Positions 28,644 to 41,400 of a stretch of DNA of 64,000 nt are shown here, in pieces. The stretch is from Drosophila pseudoobscura. Lineage: Eukaryota; Arthropoda; Insecta; Diptera; Drosophilidae. The first letter of the stretch is position 1; the number at the start of each line of letters is the position of its first letter. The translations under genes were made by a program, and so were the position numbers. The stretch is taken from NCBI RefSeq assembly GCF_009870125.1, contig NC_046681.1:6089001-6153000 (forward strand), in the 5' to 3' direction. Below the pieces are notes generated by a model. The model worked only from the letters and a program-made list of their open reading frames with translations. It searched no databases and had not been told where the DNA came from.

Positions 28644-29261
28644 CAGGCTCCGTTTTTCATTTACTTTTGCGGATTACGTTTTCAGCCAAAACGTTTCGTT
28701 TTCGTTTTAAGGTGTTCCATTTTTCACATATTTTTTTTATCGATATGTTACATTTTGAAGTCCGAATTAAATTGGGCGGGAAACAGCTGTGCTCACCCAG
28801 ATTTTCTGTTGAGCGCATGTTACAAGCACAGTCTGAGCTGTTACATGCACATTTGTGCTGTTATACGCAAAAATTGATTAATTGCCAACGTTCCGATAAC
28901 CAAATCGGAATGCGTCAGCTGCTTACACCAAAACGAAATTTGTTGTTGCTGTGGCCAATTTTTTCCGAGTCAAATTTTAGGTTGGGTTAAAATAAAATTA
29001 TTTATAAAGAAAGCACAAGTTAAATTACCCTGATATAGGTATCAAGTTTATGTTAATGCATCAATAAGTCATCTATTTTTTTCCTTTTGCAATTAAGGTT
29101 CGTTTTGTTGTATAAAAAGCCGTTTACTTTTCATTTCGTCAACGAAAATGTTTTCGTTTTGAAAACGAAGAAATCTTGCGGAATGGGAAAAAGAGAGCAC
29201 CAATTTATGTGATTTCAAAAGTAAATCGGAAAACTTTTGTGAATGTGAAAAACGGAGCCTG
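28644..29261. mobile_element. Candidate MITE/foldback element with CAGGCTCCGTTTTTCA terminal inverted repeats
   Basis: The left end (28644) and the reverse complement of the right end (29261) share 16 identical bases beginning CAGGCTCCG. Weaker similarity continues (TTTACTTTTG, CGATTTAC). Further inside, GTTTTCG/CGAAAAC-rich segments on both sides (about 28674-28710 and 29140-29172) are also partly inverted. The unit is 618 bp with no transposase-like ORF. I could not find a convincing target-site duplication, so class assignment is open. The CAGG start would suit a hAT-like end, but that is a guess. Confidence 0.55.
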
Positions 29262-29264
29262 GCT

Positions 29265-29860
29265 GATAGTATTTTTGCTGATTTTGTTGTTTAGTATTTA
29301 TCTAGTATTTACTAGAATTTTTCTGAAATTTCCTATATACATACATACATATTTTAAGGATTACCTAGTATGTATCTAGTATTCTTCTAATATTCTTCTA
29401 GTATTCTGCTAGTATTATTCTAGTCTTCTACCATTATTGTAGTATTATTGTACTATTACTCTGGTGTTCTTCTAGTATTTTTCAAGTATTCTTCTAGTAA
29501 TCTTATTGTATTCTTATAGTATTATTCTAGTCGTATTTTAGTATTAATCTAGTATTTTTCTGGTATTCTTCTAGTATTCTTCAAGTATTCTTCTATTATT
29601 CTGCTATTATTCTCCTAGTATTTATGTAGTTTTTTTCTAGTATTATTCTAAAATTATTCTAGTATTATTCTGGTATTCTTTTAGTATTCTTCTGGTATTT
29701 TTCTAGAATTCCTTTGGTATTCCTCTAGTATTCTTCTGGTTTTCTTCTAGTATTGTTCGAAAATTCTTTTAGTATTATTCTATTATTTTTCTAATAATCT
29801 TCTAGTATTCATCCAGTATTATTGTAGGACTTTTCTAGGATTCTTCTAGTCTTTAATGAT
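29265..29860 (+). repeat. Degenerate 11-bp minisatellite, unit CTAGTATTCTT
   Basis: About 50 imperfect copies of ctagtattctt run head to tail, with variants such as ctggtattctt and ctattattctt. There are no interruptions longer than about two units. The array starts just right of the inverted-repeat element ending at 29261. Confidence 0.85.
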
Positions 29861-31069
29861 ATTTACCAATGTATCCTTATAGTCTTTGTCAGTAACTCAA
29901 CTGTTTTCAATTACAATGCCAAATAAAGTTCCTTATAATAGCTTCCAAATCACTTTCACCTCTATCAACCATCAAATCCTGGCACCATCGCACGCCCATG
30001 ATTTTTTGCACTCTTGTACTCACACTCTTTTTACACATCAGATGAAATGGTAGAAGAAAAAAAGAAAAACTACTGAGAAATGAACGCAGTGGCAGTGGCA
30101 GCAGTATTTGGTGTAAAAAATAGTTCGCGTGCTGATGCCACATTTCAATTTCGTTTTCATGCACAACCTTACACTTATTTTTCTTTCTTTATTATATTTT
30201 TTCACTACCACGCTTTTATTTTAATTATATTCTGTGTTTGGTCGTTGGTAGTCCCCCGAGAGGAGGAGGAGGGGGAGATGCAGAGGCGGGGGCAGGGGCA
30301 GGGGCGTTTGTTACTTTAGTGAACATGTAAAGGCTTTATTTATAATTGGCTTGCACTTTTGTGTTCAGTTTTTCAGTGCCTGTCTGAGCAAGTTTTCCTT
30401 TTCACTGTTTCGTGGAAAATGAACTTTTAAATAATACATTGACTAATTGCATTTAATAAATATTGCAATCCCCTCTGTCCGCCTCGCCTCCAACGAGCGA
30501 GAGATCTCATTAGCCTGAAAGTATTTTTGTTTTTATTTTTGGTTAAAATTAATCCACTTCGTTTGTACGTAAATTAATATCCCTCTTTTCGGTTTTAATT
30601 ATCGTATGATGCGTTAATTTTACTCATTCTCTTTGTCTCTTTCGCTTGTTTTCTACCATTAATTCTTGGTTTTATTTTTGCACTTTGCGTGTGGAGGCAT
30701 TTTTAATTTCCCTAGGCTCAGCCCCAGTTTTTTCTATTTTCTATTTTCTTTTTACTTTTTACGTAATTTACTTAATTTTCGTAGCCCCGCAAATGTTTAT
30801 ACGTCTAGACGAGGGCCTCCTCACTCCATCTCTCGCTCTCTTTATCTCTCTCTGTGGTATTGTTATGGTATTTATGCGGTCATTGTTTCTGTTCGGGGAA
30901 TCTTCAAAAGGAGGCTCCTTAGATGGTGTGAGGTAATTAAATGCGAATAAGATTCTCTTCTCTGACCATTTGAGTGATAAATATTTAGGGGATGTGTGGC
31001 TGAGAGATGGGAAAAGTTTTGGCGAATTATATTACAATGGTATTTTTTGTTTTTGTTTTATGGTATTTA
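29861..31069. other. Gene-free intronic DNA
   Basis: No gene recognised. G-rich hexamers (ggggca) lie at about 30287-30305 and several T-rich tracts occur. Confidence 0.45.
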
Positions 31070-31745
31070 CTGAATCCTTTGTTAAAATATGAAATAGTAT
31101 TTTTGAGGTATTTACTGGTAATAACTGTTATTGTCTTGCATTAATTAGTATTTTTCTGGTATTAAGTATTATTTTTTTGCTATTAACTAGTATTTTCTGG
31201 TATTAATTAGTATTTTTCTTGTATTAAGTATTATTTGTCTGGTATTATCTAATATTTTAATGGATCAAAGTAGTATTTTCTGACATTAGCAAGTATTTGT
31301 CTGGTATTAACTAGTATTTTTCTGGTATTATCAGGTATTTTCTTGTATTAAAAAGAATTTTATCGTATTAACTAGTATTTGCTGGTATTAACTAGTGTTT
31401 TATAATATTAACTAGAATTGTTCTGGTATTAACTAGTTTTTATGATGTTAACTAAAATTTTTCTGTGCCTAAGTAGTAGTTTTCTGGTATTAACTAATAT
31501 TTTCTGTTACTAACTAGTATTTTTCTGGTACAACCCAGTATTTTATTGTATTAACTAGTATTTTTCTGGTCTTAGCTAGTATTTTATATCAAATAGTATT
31601 TATCTAGTATTAACCAGTATTTTATGGTAGTGTTTAGTATTTTTCTGGTATTAACTAGTATTTTCTGGTATTTACTAGTAGTTTCTTTTATTTACTTGTG
31701 TTTTTCTGATATTAACTAGTATTTTTCTATGTATTTTATGGTATT
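31070..31745 (+). repeat. Degenerate 21-bp minisatellite, unit ATTAACTAGTATTTTTCTGGT
   Basis: About 30 diverged copies of a roughly 21-bp unit built from attaactagt and atttttctggt follow one another. The array stops about 160 bp before the start codon of the proteasome beta3-like gene. The core TAGTATT is shared with the 11-bp array upstream. Confidence 0.85.
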
Positions 31746-31903
31746 TTTTTAACTAATGTCATCATAGTGTGCCGTTACTTCAAATGAAGCAAGTCATGAA
31801 ATCTTTGTCAAAAATATTTGGCAATGAAAAGCGAATTCTTAATTTGTTTTAATTGAATTTCCGTTAGTATTTTTCAAGCTTTCAAAGTCCTAGAAGAGCC
31901 GAA

Positions 31904-32518
31904 ATGTCGTTCGGTGGCTGTGTTCTGGCAATGCAGGGCAAAGAATGCGTGGCCATTGCCACAGACCATCGCCTGGGATGCGGCTCTAACCCGGGTCAGA
32001 GGATTGCCGGGGATTTCAAGAAGGTCTTCAAGGTGGGACCCCGCATGTTTTTGGGTCTGACCGGATTCCTCGCCGACGTCAATACAGTGTGGGATCGCCT
32101 GCAGTACCGACAAAATCTGTACGAAATCAAGGAGGGCTGTGAGATGACGCCCGAGGCATTTACCACCATGCTGTCGAATCTGCTCTACGAGCACCGCTTC
32201 GGGCCCTACCACGTGCAGGCCGTGGTGGCAGCACTCGATCCGCTTGCCCTGCGGCCGTACATTTGCAGCGTCGATCTCATCGGAGCGCCCACCAAAAAGG
32301 ATTCCTTTGTGTTCTGCGGCAGCTGCGACAAACAGCTGTGTGGCATGTGCGAAACACTCTGGACGCCGAACCTAGACCCCGAGCAACTCTTTCTAACGAT
32401 GTCGCAGACCCTGACACATGCCTTCGACAGGAATATCACATGTGGCTGGGGCGCCACAGTCTTTGTGCTGGACAAGGACAAGATCATGGAGCGGGTGATT
32501 GATGTTCGCAAGGATTAG
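31904..32518 (+). CDS. Prosbeta3-like: Proteasome subunit beta3-like protein (diverged intronless paralogue)
   Basis: This is a single uninterrupted frame of 204 codons, the usual length of beta3/PSMB3 (about 205). It begins MSFGGCVLAMQGKECVAIA and keeps family landmarks in order: ATDHRLG, DFKKVFKVGPRMFLGLTG, LYEHRFGPY, the FVFCGSCDKQLCGMCETLW block, and AFDRN..CGWGATVFVLDKDKI near the C-terminus. Beta3 is a non-catalytic subunit of the 20S core and has no propeptide or catalytic Thr, as here. Compared with my memory of D. melanogaster Prosbeta3, it lacks a few residues after MS and has about three extra after DHRLG. It is clearly diverged and so is unlikely to be the housekeeping copy. It lies antisense inside the presumed first intron of the EEIG1-like gene. 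No introns suggests retroposition. The context gaaATG suits Drosophila initiation. Many Drosophila proteasome duplicates are testis-specific; that is only an inference here. Confidence 0.9.
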   Translation: MSFGGCVLAMQGKECVAIATDHRLGCGSNPGQRIAGDFKKVFKVGPRMFLGLTGFLADVNTVWDRLQYRQNLYEIKEGCEMTPEAFTTMLSNLLYEHRFGPYHVQAVVAALDPLALRPYICSVDLIGAPTKKDSFVFCGSCDKQLCGMCETLWTPNLDPEQLFLTMSQTLTHAFDRNITCGWGATVFVLDKDKIMERVIDVRKD

Positions 32519-32537
32519 ACCTGGGGGTGGTGGAGAC

Positions 32538-32543
32538 ATTAAA
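32538..32543 (+). terminator. Possible variant polyadenylation signal (ATTAAA)
   Basis: ATTAAA lies 20 bp after the stop codon of the beta3-like gene. No canonical AATAAA is visible nearby. Weak evidence on its own. Confidence 0.25.
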
Positions 32544-32644
32544 AACATTTCAAATGATAAAGAAATACTTTTAATGGTATCTGCAAGGTACAGATTGGGG
32601 TTAAAGCGAAAACTGCTCCATCAGCTCTCAGCGAAACACGTGTT

Positions 32645-32646
<2 letters not shown>

Positions 32647-32676
<30 letters not shown>
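32647..32676 (+). repeat. Poly-C run of 30
   Basis: Thirty consecutive C residues lie 128 bp after the beta3-like stop codon. Such a run is highly slippage-prone, and the exact length may be an assembly estimate. Confidence 0.9.
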
Positions 32677-32678
<2 letters not shown>

Positions 32679-35600
32679 CTTCCCATTAATTTAGGAATTT
32701 AAACTCGAAACCTCAATTCCAATTTGCAAGAGACTCCCCCCTCTTCATTCCATCAGCGCATACAAAAATACAAAAAATTGCAGCATTGCATAAAAAACAC
32801 GACTTAAAAGACGATGAAGATCCAACGAAAGTAAGTAATCGTACGATACTATATTTTTTGCGATATTGGGTCAGCAAATATTTGCAATTACAATTGATTT
32901 TTTGGACAACAAAAAGGCGCGGTGGCATGGCCCACAAAAAATTGACACAGAATTTCAAAATCTATGTGAAAATATTGGGCAAAAAGAAAATTAATATGAT
33001 TGTAAAGAGACGAACGCGAGAGACAGACCGAAAGATGATTATTAGTGCAAAGCAAATTGCGGCTTTTTGTTGTGGAGCGAAACCAAAAGTGGAGAAATAG
33101 GGAGAAGGCAAGGAGAGGCGGAGGGGGGGAGGGGACTTGGACAACTTATTGGCCCAAAAATAGTCGAAATAAAGCGAGTGGTGTGTGAAACCGTTTACAA
33201 TGTGGCAACACGACAGAGATCTCCGACAAGACTATGGCACGGTCTTAATTTCCATTAATTTATATCATTATTTTTATTATTTTTACAAGCAAAACTAAAG
33301 GCAAACCTTTTTGGCAGCCAGAAGAAAGTATAGCAATCACGAAATTCATGGCCTCTTCACTCACTTTCATTCATGAAATGAAGTTGTCTTCTTGTTGAAT
33401 CTTACAACAAATTAATTGCCATTTTGTGGCACTGCCGCTGCCCCTGTCTCTGACAATTGTTTCAACTTTCTACAGATTTTCACTCGAACAAGAGAAATAC
33501 TTTGCAGTTTTATGGTACTTTTGAAACTTGTTCTGTCGCTAAAAAGATTTCGCCCCAATGGAAAATCGAAAACCGAAAAGAAAAAGAAGACAGAGATTAA
33601 AGCGTATCATTTTAACGATTAGTTCCTTAAACATCGAAGAGATGGGAATACCAGCGGAAGAAGCAGAAGCTTTGGCGTTTAATTTTAGAAAACTGACATC
33701 ATAATAAATTTCGGAACACAGACGACAGGCAGTGCTGTCTGTGCACACAGATATTCCAAAACAGAACGACAAAACTGTTCGAAAGTGGATTTATGATCGG
33801 GGAGCACAAATGTCTCTTTTTTGGGTTCGAAATTGGGAGCGGAATGAGGAGCCCCATAAGTGCTGAGTGGCTGAAGGATTTAGTTGATGTTTTCCCATCA
33901 TTTTGCTTGTCGATGCTTGTTAATTAAAATCCAATCAGATCGGGTGGAATTTTCACAGTTCTTTCGGCTTCTTCGGGCGTTTAATGTGGCACGGAAGTGG
34001 CATAAAATAATACCGCATTTCATTCCAAAGGAATGTTCTATATTTATTTCTGGAATAGATGAGTAAGCGGGAAAAACCAGAGAGTGTTTGTGAAAAGAGC
34101 AAAGAGTGGGTTGAATGCATTAATGAAAGGGAAATTTGATGGGAAATTAAATACATATTTCTATGGAAATGTCATGCAATTCAATGGAAAATATAATGGA
34201 AAGACATATTTTGGAATAATTTAATTTAATGTAATATTAATTTAATTTATAATCAAAAAGTCTTTTCAATAGATCCCAAGAAGAGTACAAGAAATGTATA
34301 GAAATTCGATTTAATTTAATCTCATAATTCCTTATATTTTAACCGCTCTACCGTCCCAAATAATACCTATATTTTCGTGAATCATCTTCATAAACATATT
34401 TTCAACAGCTCAACAAATATTTACAAATGTCTTTCACATCAACAAGGCACCAAATATTTGCTTGAACCCAAGAGTTTACTTGGCAAATATTTAAAATACA
34501 AATTCCAGCGATGAAACGCTAATCAGTGGATCATTCTAGATATATCCCATACCCAATTCTTACTTATTAATTATTTAATTCGAATAATCTTCGACCCAGA
34601 CTGGTTTCGAGATGTATTTCCTTTACAGAACCACACGGGTAACCATGAAAACTGCCGCGACTCTGAGTTCAGACGGAAATTTGCATATAAAAACGTTTTC
34701 AATTTGCATTTTGAAGAGTTGTTAAACGAGTAATTGAGTAAATTGAGGTGTAAAGACACATTTAAGCGGTAAATGCAGGTATTTATTGAGATTTTCCATT
34801 GGATAAGCACTAGAGGATGATATAATATGAAGTATTCTTTGTTTTCGAAGAGGAAATTCAGGGAAATTGTGAGAGGAAATGCAATCGAAGCCAAAAGCAT
34901 GTCTTTTCTCCCACAATTCTTTCCGGGAAATACGGTTTTCCCTTCCATTAAGACACGTTCTTTTGTCTAGCTTATAGAGAAGTTTCCCCATGTTCCATAT
35001 AAAAGCTGCTCCCCGAAATTCCTCCATGGTTTAAGGATTATCTTAATTTATGAACCATTTTCCATGTTTCCATTTAATGTTCTACAAAAGAAGCCCCCCC
35101 TCTATCACATTTTAGCTTCAATAAAATTCCAAAACATTTCCATCTTCACACCTTTTAATCTTCTCCCGAAAACCCACATTTCCACCCACTCGCTACGCCC
35201 CAGTGCCCCAAATGGAGGCCATCGGGGAAATTTTGATGAAGCAGCTAATAAATTTAACTGCCTGTCAAAGTCAGGGTAAAAGTTTTGCGGGCACCACTTG
35301 GGGCCTGCCCCCCTCCGTCGAATCATAACCAATTATAAACAAATAAAAGAACTGTGCCAAAATCCACACCTGAGAAAACGCCTCCCACCGCACCTACATT
35401 CGAGAAAGGGCATGAAATCTTAGAAAGTCGAAGCATTGAATGCCCTTCGGCGATTAATCAATGCTGATTATGGTACGATATAGTGATCTGATTTGATTGG
35501 AATATAGCTAAAAGTATGAAGAAATACTTGAAATTACAAATATCTTTGGAAACAAAAGAGGTTTTCCTATAAATACCACTTTTAATGGCGGTGTTTTCTA

Positions 35601-38218
35601 TGAAACCTACATGAGTTAGTTTTAAAAAAAAGCTTCATTACAAGTATTTTAATCAAATAATTTCCTAAGTGAAGCCATTAATTAATTTATTTATTATAAC
35701 CCAACAATTTCTACCTCAATCTTTCAGAATAAATACTAACTTCTCTGTCACCAAAATCCCCTAAAAATCATCATACCCCTTTATGAAACAGGGAACTATT
35801 TGATGTGAAAAAAGTATGCCAAAAAAGTGCGTGGCGCACATTTATGAGACGCCAAAAGCAAAAGCACAAAAACAAAGACAAATATCTCTCTCTCTCTCTC
35901 TCTCCACCGAGTTTTCCGCCGTCTCCTCCGCTTCCTCCTACATCTCCATCCAAACTCTGCTTTGCTGTGCTTCCGTTTTGGCATTAATTTGTGTAATTTT
36001 GTTGACATTTCTGTCGTTTCCGCCAAAGTGACTTTGGCTCCAGTTTCTCAGCTCCAGCTCCAGTTCCAGCCCCAGCGCCAGCTCCAGCCACAACACAACT
36101 TTGGCTGCCTCTCGGCGTGGCTCCATCTCGATGGGAATATATTTGCACTTAGAGTTTGCCGCCAACTTGTTTGCCAGCCGTGCTTTTAGTTTTTGGTGGC
36201 AGTGCGAGTGCCACCGCTGCCTGATTAATTTGCTTTATCGGCTGTGCCTCTCGGCTGCTCCGCTCATAATGGAGCGCGTGTCCAAAAGACCAGACGAAAA
36301 AAAACCACAATAAATACCAAAGCCATAGTCAAAGTCAACCATTTGGCAATTTATTTGAATTTGTTGCTGCTTTTGTTGCAAGAATTTTATGGGCTTGAGA
36401 TTGGGAGCATGTGTGTGCCTTTACGGACGGAGTCGAGGCTAGGGGATGTCCGAGCCGAGTGCTAAACAATGAATGTTAAACAAGATCTCAATGATGGCAA
36501 TGTTCGGGGCTGTGGCATCAATTCAGGGGTTTTATTGGCCCAAGAATTAGATGGAATGTTGGTTGGAGGAGTTCTTGATTTAATACCATAAAAATAGCTA
36601 TGGAAACCTTTTCAAAGGTGTTGTAACATTTTTTAAGAATTTTTAGAAGCGGAATGTTCATTATATTATCTCGGAATATCGCATTTTAAAGCTACTAATT
36701 GGTATAATATTTGACAAAAGGCTAAACAGAACTCTTCAACCATATCGGACAGCTTCCTTGGGCCCTAAAAGAGTCCTAAAACGGAACTCTGGAATTCTTC
36801 AATCTACAAATTGAAATAGTTTCCTAGATAGCCCTCTAAAACAGTCCTGCAAAGAAAGAAATACCTCATCTAAGGGTCGTATTCGAGAGATTATTTCATC
36901 TGAGGGCTGTACAAAATATTTAAACCCCTCATAGAACACTTTTATGGCACTTTCCCTCCACCTGTGCCCCTAGGTACCCCTACCCCCTGCACAATTAATC
37001 TGCAGCTAGTTTTCCACCCCTGCCCTCTGCACGGGAACGATAATTATTACTTAAGGGCGTCATCTAAAATGCAGAAGCTCTCGACTAACTTTGTTATGAT
37101 GAATGACCACTAAAGAGGGGGCGAAAGTTGTATCTGGGGGTGGGAGGTGGGTGTATATCCTGCAGATATTCCAAGTATTCTATTACTGGGGGTCCCTTCC
37201 CCCACCCACTCCTGGTGGAACTTCTGCAACTGCAACTGCCACTGCAAATAATTGCCGAGGAACGAGCGACGAGTCGAGTGCAAACAGTGTGCATAAATAA
37301 ATAAATAAAAGCCCACGATGCAGAAACAAAGTTTCGCTGGCTCTGGGGGGCTGTTGGGGTTCTCTATTTTCTATTCATTCCAGGGACGGGGGGCATTTGG
37401 GTGTTTTGGGGTTTTTGTCAGACTTTCCACACGAACAAACTCATCAGCAGAAATGCTTTCCGGCAGCTTTTCTCCTCCCCCTCCCCCTCCCGCTCAAGCC
37501 CTAAGCCCCAAGTGCAGCCAGAGCCCCCCCCCTCGAGTGGGAGCCCCACAACAAGTGGATGGAAACCGAAATGCGGAAGCGCTTTAATTTAGAAAAATAC
37601 TCTCGTACTGTGTCGTTTTCAGTCGGTTTTGTTTTTTAGTTGGGTTTTATTTTAATTTTGTTTTTAGTTTTGTTGGTTAAAGCAAATAGAAAACTACACT
37701 GCCGCCGTTCCCACGACAAACAATTGAAATTGACAATTGACAATGCAACAGGAAAGGCACGCTATCCTCCTCCGCCTCCTCCTCCTCCTCCTCCCCCTCC
37801 TCCACCGCCTTGAGGGGTCGAAACTGTTGATACCCTAAAATATACATCGTTTTACACAGAAAGAGAAGAGGATAGACTCATGATGCTACTTTAATCACAT
37901 TTTAGTGAGTTTTATAGAAGGAAAAACATGAAATTACAGCACCTAGATTTTTGGTTGGAATATTTTTTCAAAGCCAAACAACTTTTTCTGTACAATATTC
38001 CCATAAGCGAAAGGAAAATGAAAAATTAACTGCAATTTATATCGATTTAGCATGAAAAATACAATCGTATAAGAGTATTTCTCTTGAAATCTATGTTTTC
38101 TTAGTCGTGTGAATAATTACAAAAAATAAAATGTATATTTTTGTATTAATTATTATTAATTATTAAGAACTCAGTTGTTGGTGATTTTCAATGCCCAAAA
38201 ATAAAGGAAAGCTACTCG
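32677..38218. other. Gene-free intronic DNA
   Basis: No gene recognised. There is a CT run at about 35886-35904, a CTC-rich run at about 37766-37805 and C- or G-rich strings near 37470-37535. Short ORFs are unsupported. Confidence 0.45.
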
Positions 38219-38468
38219 AATACCTACAAAAGGATACATTTGCATAGGATAAGGATAAATACATCCCCAAAATATACCAAAATACGTTTATTCTTCCATT
38301 TCCAAGTTCCCAAACCGCACTTTACACTCATATTAGCCCCTTACAACTCCCAAAACTGGAACATTTGCATAGAATAAGGATAAATACTGCTCCAAACTAT
38401 ACCAAAATACGTATATTCTTCCATTTCCAAGTTCCCAAACACCTCTGAATACCCCTTCCCTCTCTCAA
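38219..38468 (+). repeat. Tandem duplication, 125-bp unit, two copies
   Basis: The phrases acatttgcatag, aataaggataaata, ataccaaaatacgt, attcttccatttccaa and gttcccaaac recur at a constant 125-bp offset. The flanking aaaactggaac is also repeated at the junction. There are few substitutions, so the duplication is fairly young. Confidence 0.85.
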
Positions 38469-41400
38469 AACTGGAACGCAATTGCAGCTTGCGACAGTTG
38501 CAACAGCAGCAGAGAGCAGAGAGCTGAGAGCAGAGGAAACACAGTGGTGGGCATTGTGATGGCCAGACGATCCAGTGTGAATTCTGTGCTCTTTACACCT
38601 CCCCCTGCTCTGCTCTCCGAAAAAACCCCCGACTTAACCGAAAGACTGCATTTTGGGGCTACCACAGTTGGCTGCAGGCGGGGATTATGCCCCCCGCGAA
38701 TCATTCGCCACGCTATGCATTTTAAAAGGGGCACCACTCGAGGGGCATCGCGAGGCAACAAATCAACGACAAAAATGATTTAAGAATGTCGCTGTATTTC
38801 ATCGTTTCACGTTATGCATACGAAAACACACAGTGGACGGTGGATGGTGGATGGGAAACCTTGGCCCTGACTTTTGGATCCACAAAAAAGAGGCTTTGTT
38901 TTCGATTTTTTGGGCTTTTTTTGGGAATTTCAAAAGCAATAGGGAATTTCTGTAGCTAACTTTTTTGATAGTCATCAAAAGGTGAGAGAAAAAAGATTGA
39001 AATTAAGAAGGAGTTCAAGTTTACTGGAACTTATATAAAAGTTATTCTGCACTAAAAAAACTAACTAGTTTCTAATAATTACAGGAGCTATAAATGGCTA
39101 ATAAATGTGTTTGCTTTTCACACTTGAAAACAATTTAGTTTTAACATTATTTTGTTGTAAAACACTTGTGTTTTTAGTTCTATCATAAAGAGAAAATGTG
39201 TGTTAAAAGTGAATGGAAAGGTGTTTTAAACAAGTTCAAAAACACCACAGAGCCTATAAAGAAAATACTTAAGAAAATACAAAATTAGGTTTTCCATTTC
39301 AGTTTTCAAAGGTTCCACGATTTACCACATTTTTTAGGCACCTTTTTTTGCGATTTTTCTTTTAAATTTATGTAAATTTTTTAATTTTATTTAAAATCCT
39401 AAAAATATATGAGTCGGGCCATCCAGCAAACGAGTTGAGAGATTTCCATACAACTCAAAAAAAATTCCCTATAAAAAAAAAACCACAAAAAAACTGAACC
39501 TCATTCAATTGGGGGCTCATTAGTTGGGGGCGTTCGTGACTGGAAGACAGTGGAGTCCCCGCCAGGCAGAAACGAAACGAAAGACGCGACACGCACCCAC
39601 AAAAAAAAAAAACAAAGTCTTTGCAAAAAAAAAATAAAGATCTTTGTACAAGCTCCAAGAGTGAGGGAGAGAGGGAGAGAGAGGGGGAGAAACATTTTTT
39701 GGTTGGTCTATTTTTTAAATGTTTTTTCTACGCGTTTCGAATGGGAAATGAACTCCAGGCAAAACGCGATGCGACCTGCATTTTGGTCCCCCACGAGTGA
39801 AGGCCCATTCCATTCCATTCCATTCCAATGCCGTTCCATTCCGTTCCAGGGAATGAAGTCATTTTTTTGCGGCCTGGCCTTTAACCCTTTGCCTGGGTGA
39901 TGGCATGAAAATTAATAACAATTCATTTGGTCAAATTAACCGCAAAAGTTTCCCATTTGCTGTTTCCTGACATTCCTGACAGTCGATGCCACATCGCACG
40001 CTGAGTTTTCTTTTTTCATTGTAATCAAAGTCCAATTGCGTTTAAATTCCAGTCTGAGAAACTAAGTGGAGCCCTCCCCTGCCGCCTCCCCTCCCCCAAA
40101 ACGAGTTTTGGCTCGGCTCTGAAGGCAAGGCAGCGTGAAAAATGATTGAATTACAGTAGCCACAGGCCAGGCCACAGAGGCCTCGGGCCCAGAATCGAGA
40201 GTAGAGAGAAATACTAGACTGCAGAGAGGGAGAGAGATGGAGAGAGAGTGCGTGAGAGAGAGGGGCATGGCTCTAAGGCCGGACACTGGCCAAAGACAGC
40301 GCCAAAACATCGCCAATGCGGAGCTTAAGATCCACAACTGGTTTGTGCCATGTTTTCTTCTCTTTTCACTTTATATCTATTTTAGTTTTTAATTTTGATT
40401 GCGAGACGCGTAAGAGAGTAGCTTTGGGAGGCTCGAAGACCTGTAGGGTTCGGCCCTGAAGGTAGGTTCTGTATCCTACACAAAGTAAGGGATTTCTTAT
40501 AAGTAGGGAGCGGGATAAGGAGCGAAATTTGAAGAATTATAATGGATATTGGTTTTTTACAGAGGGATATTCCCTTTTCTCTGAGATTTTGTGGAAAAAG
40601 GTCGGTTTTTCCGTCTCTTGGATGATAGACTTGACCTTTTAGAAGAATATAGCTTGCAATTTATAAATATTTACTCCCCTGAACATTTCTTACCGAATGA
40701 ACTGAAAAACTTTGTATGTTCTCCCCAAAAAAAACCCCAAAGAGGGAATATTTCTCTCCAAAATTATTTCATTCTTAAAATTCAAATTCCTATAAATACT
40801 CACACACTCCGCAATCAATTGAAGCCCAATGAAAACCCAATGACGCTTCACGAGTAAACCATGACGCAACAACAACAACAAAAACAATCGCTTTGGGGTT
40901 GCCCATTGGGGGCACTTCCCCCTGTTCGCGTAGGGTATTCTCGGACTCGCAATGTAATTCTCCCATCGTAAAGTAATATCCAATTAAACCAGGCAGCCAG
41001 CCCTATCATCAACAGTCCACTTGAAACATACCCGCAATCAGAAATCAGAGCTTAAGAACGGGCTCCTCGCCCCGCAGCGGGCAAAAAAAAAAAAAATAAT
41101 AAAAATGTAAGCCCGACTTTTTCTGAACTTAATTAAAAGGCAGCAGTGGCTCTCGCTACTCCTCCAGCGAAATCCCCAAGAGCCGGAGAGGAAATCCCCG
41201 TCGGGGGAGCAGAGGCGACGACACAAATAGCATTCGAGAGTGGGGGGAGGGGGGGCACGGGGCGGCTGTTATTAAGGGGGAAACGGATCTGGCAGGAGGT
41301 GGGGGGGGACAGCATCAAACGTCCTTGAGTCCACAGTCAAACATTCCAATACATCTATGGGCATATACGGGTGTGCGTACACACACACACACACACACAC

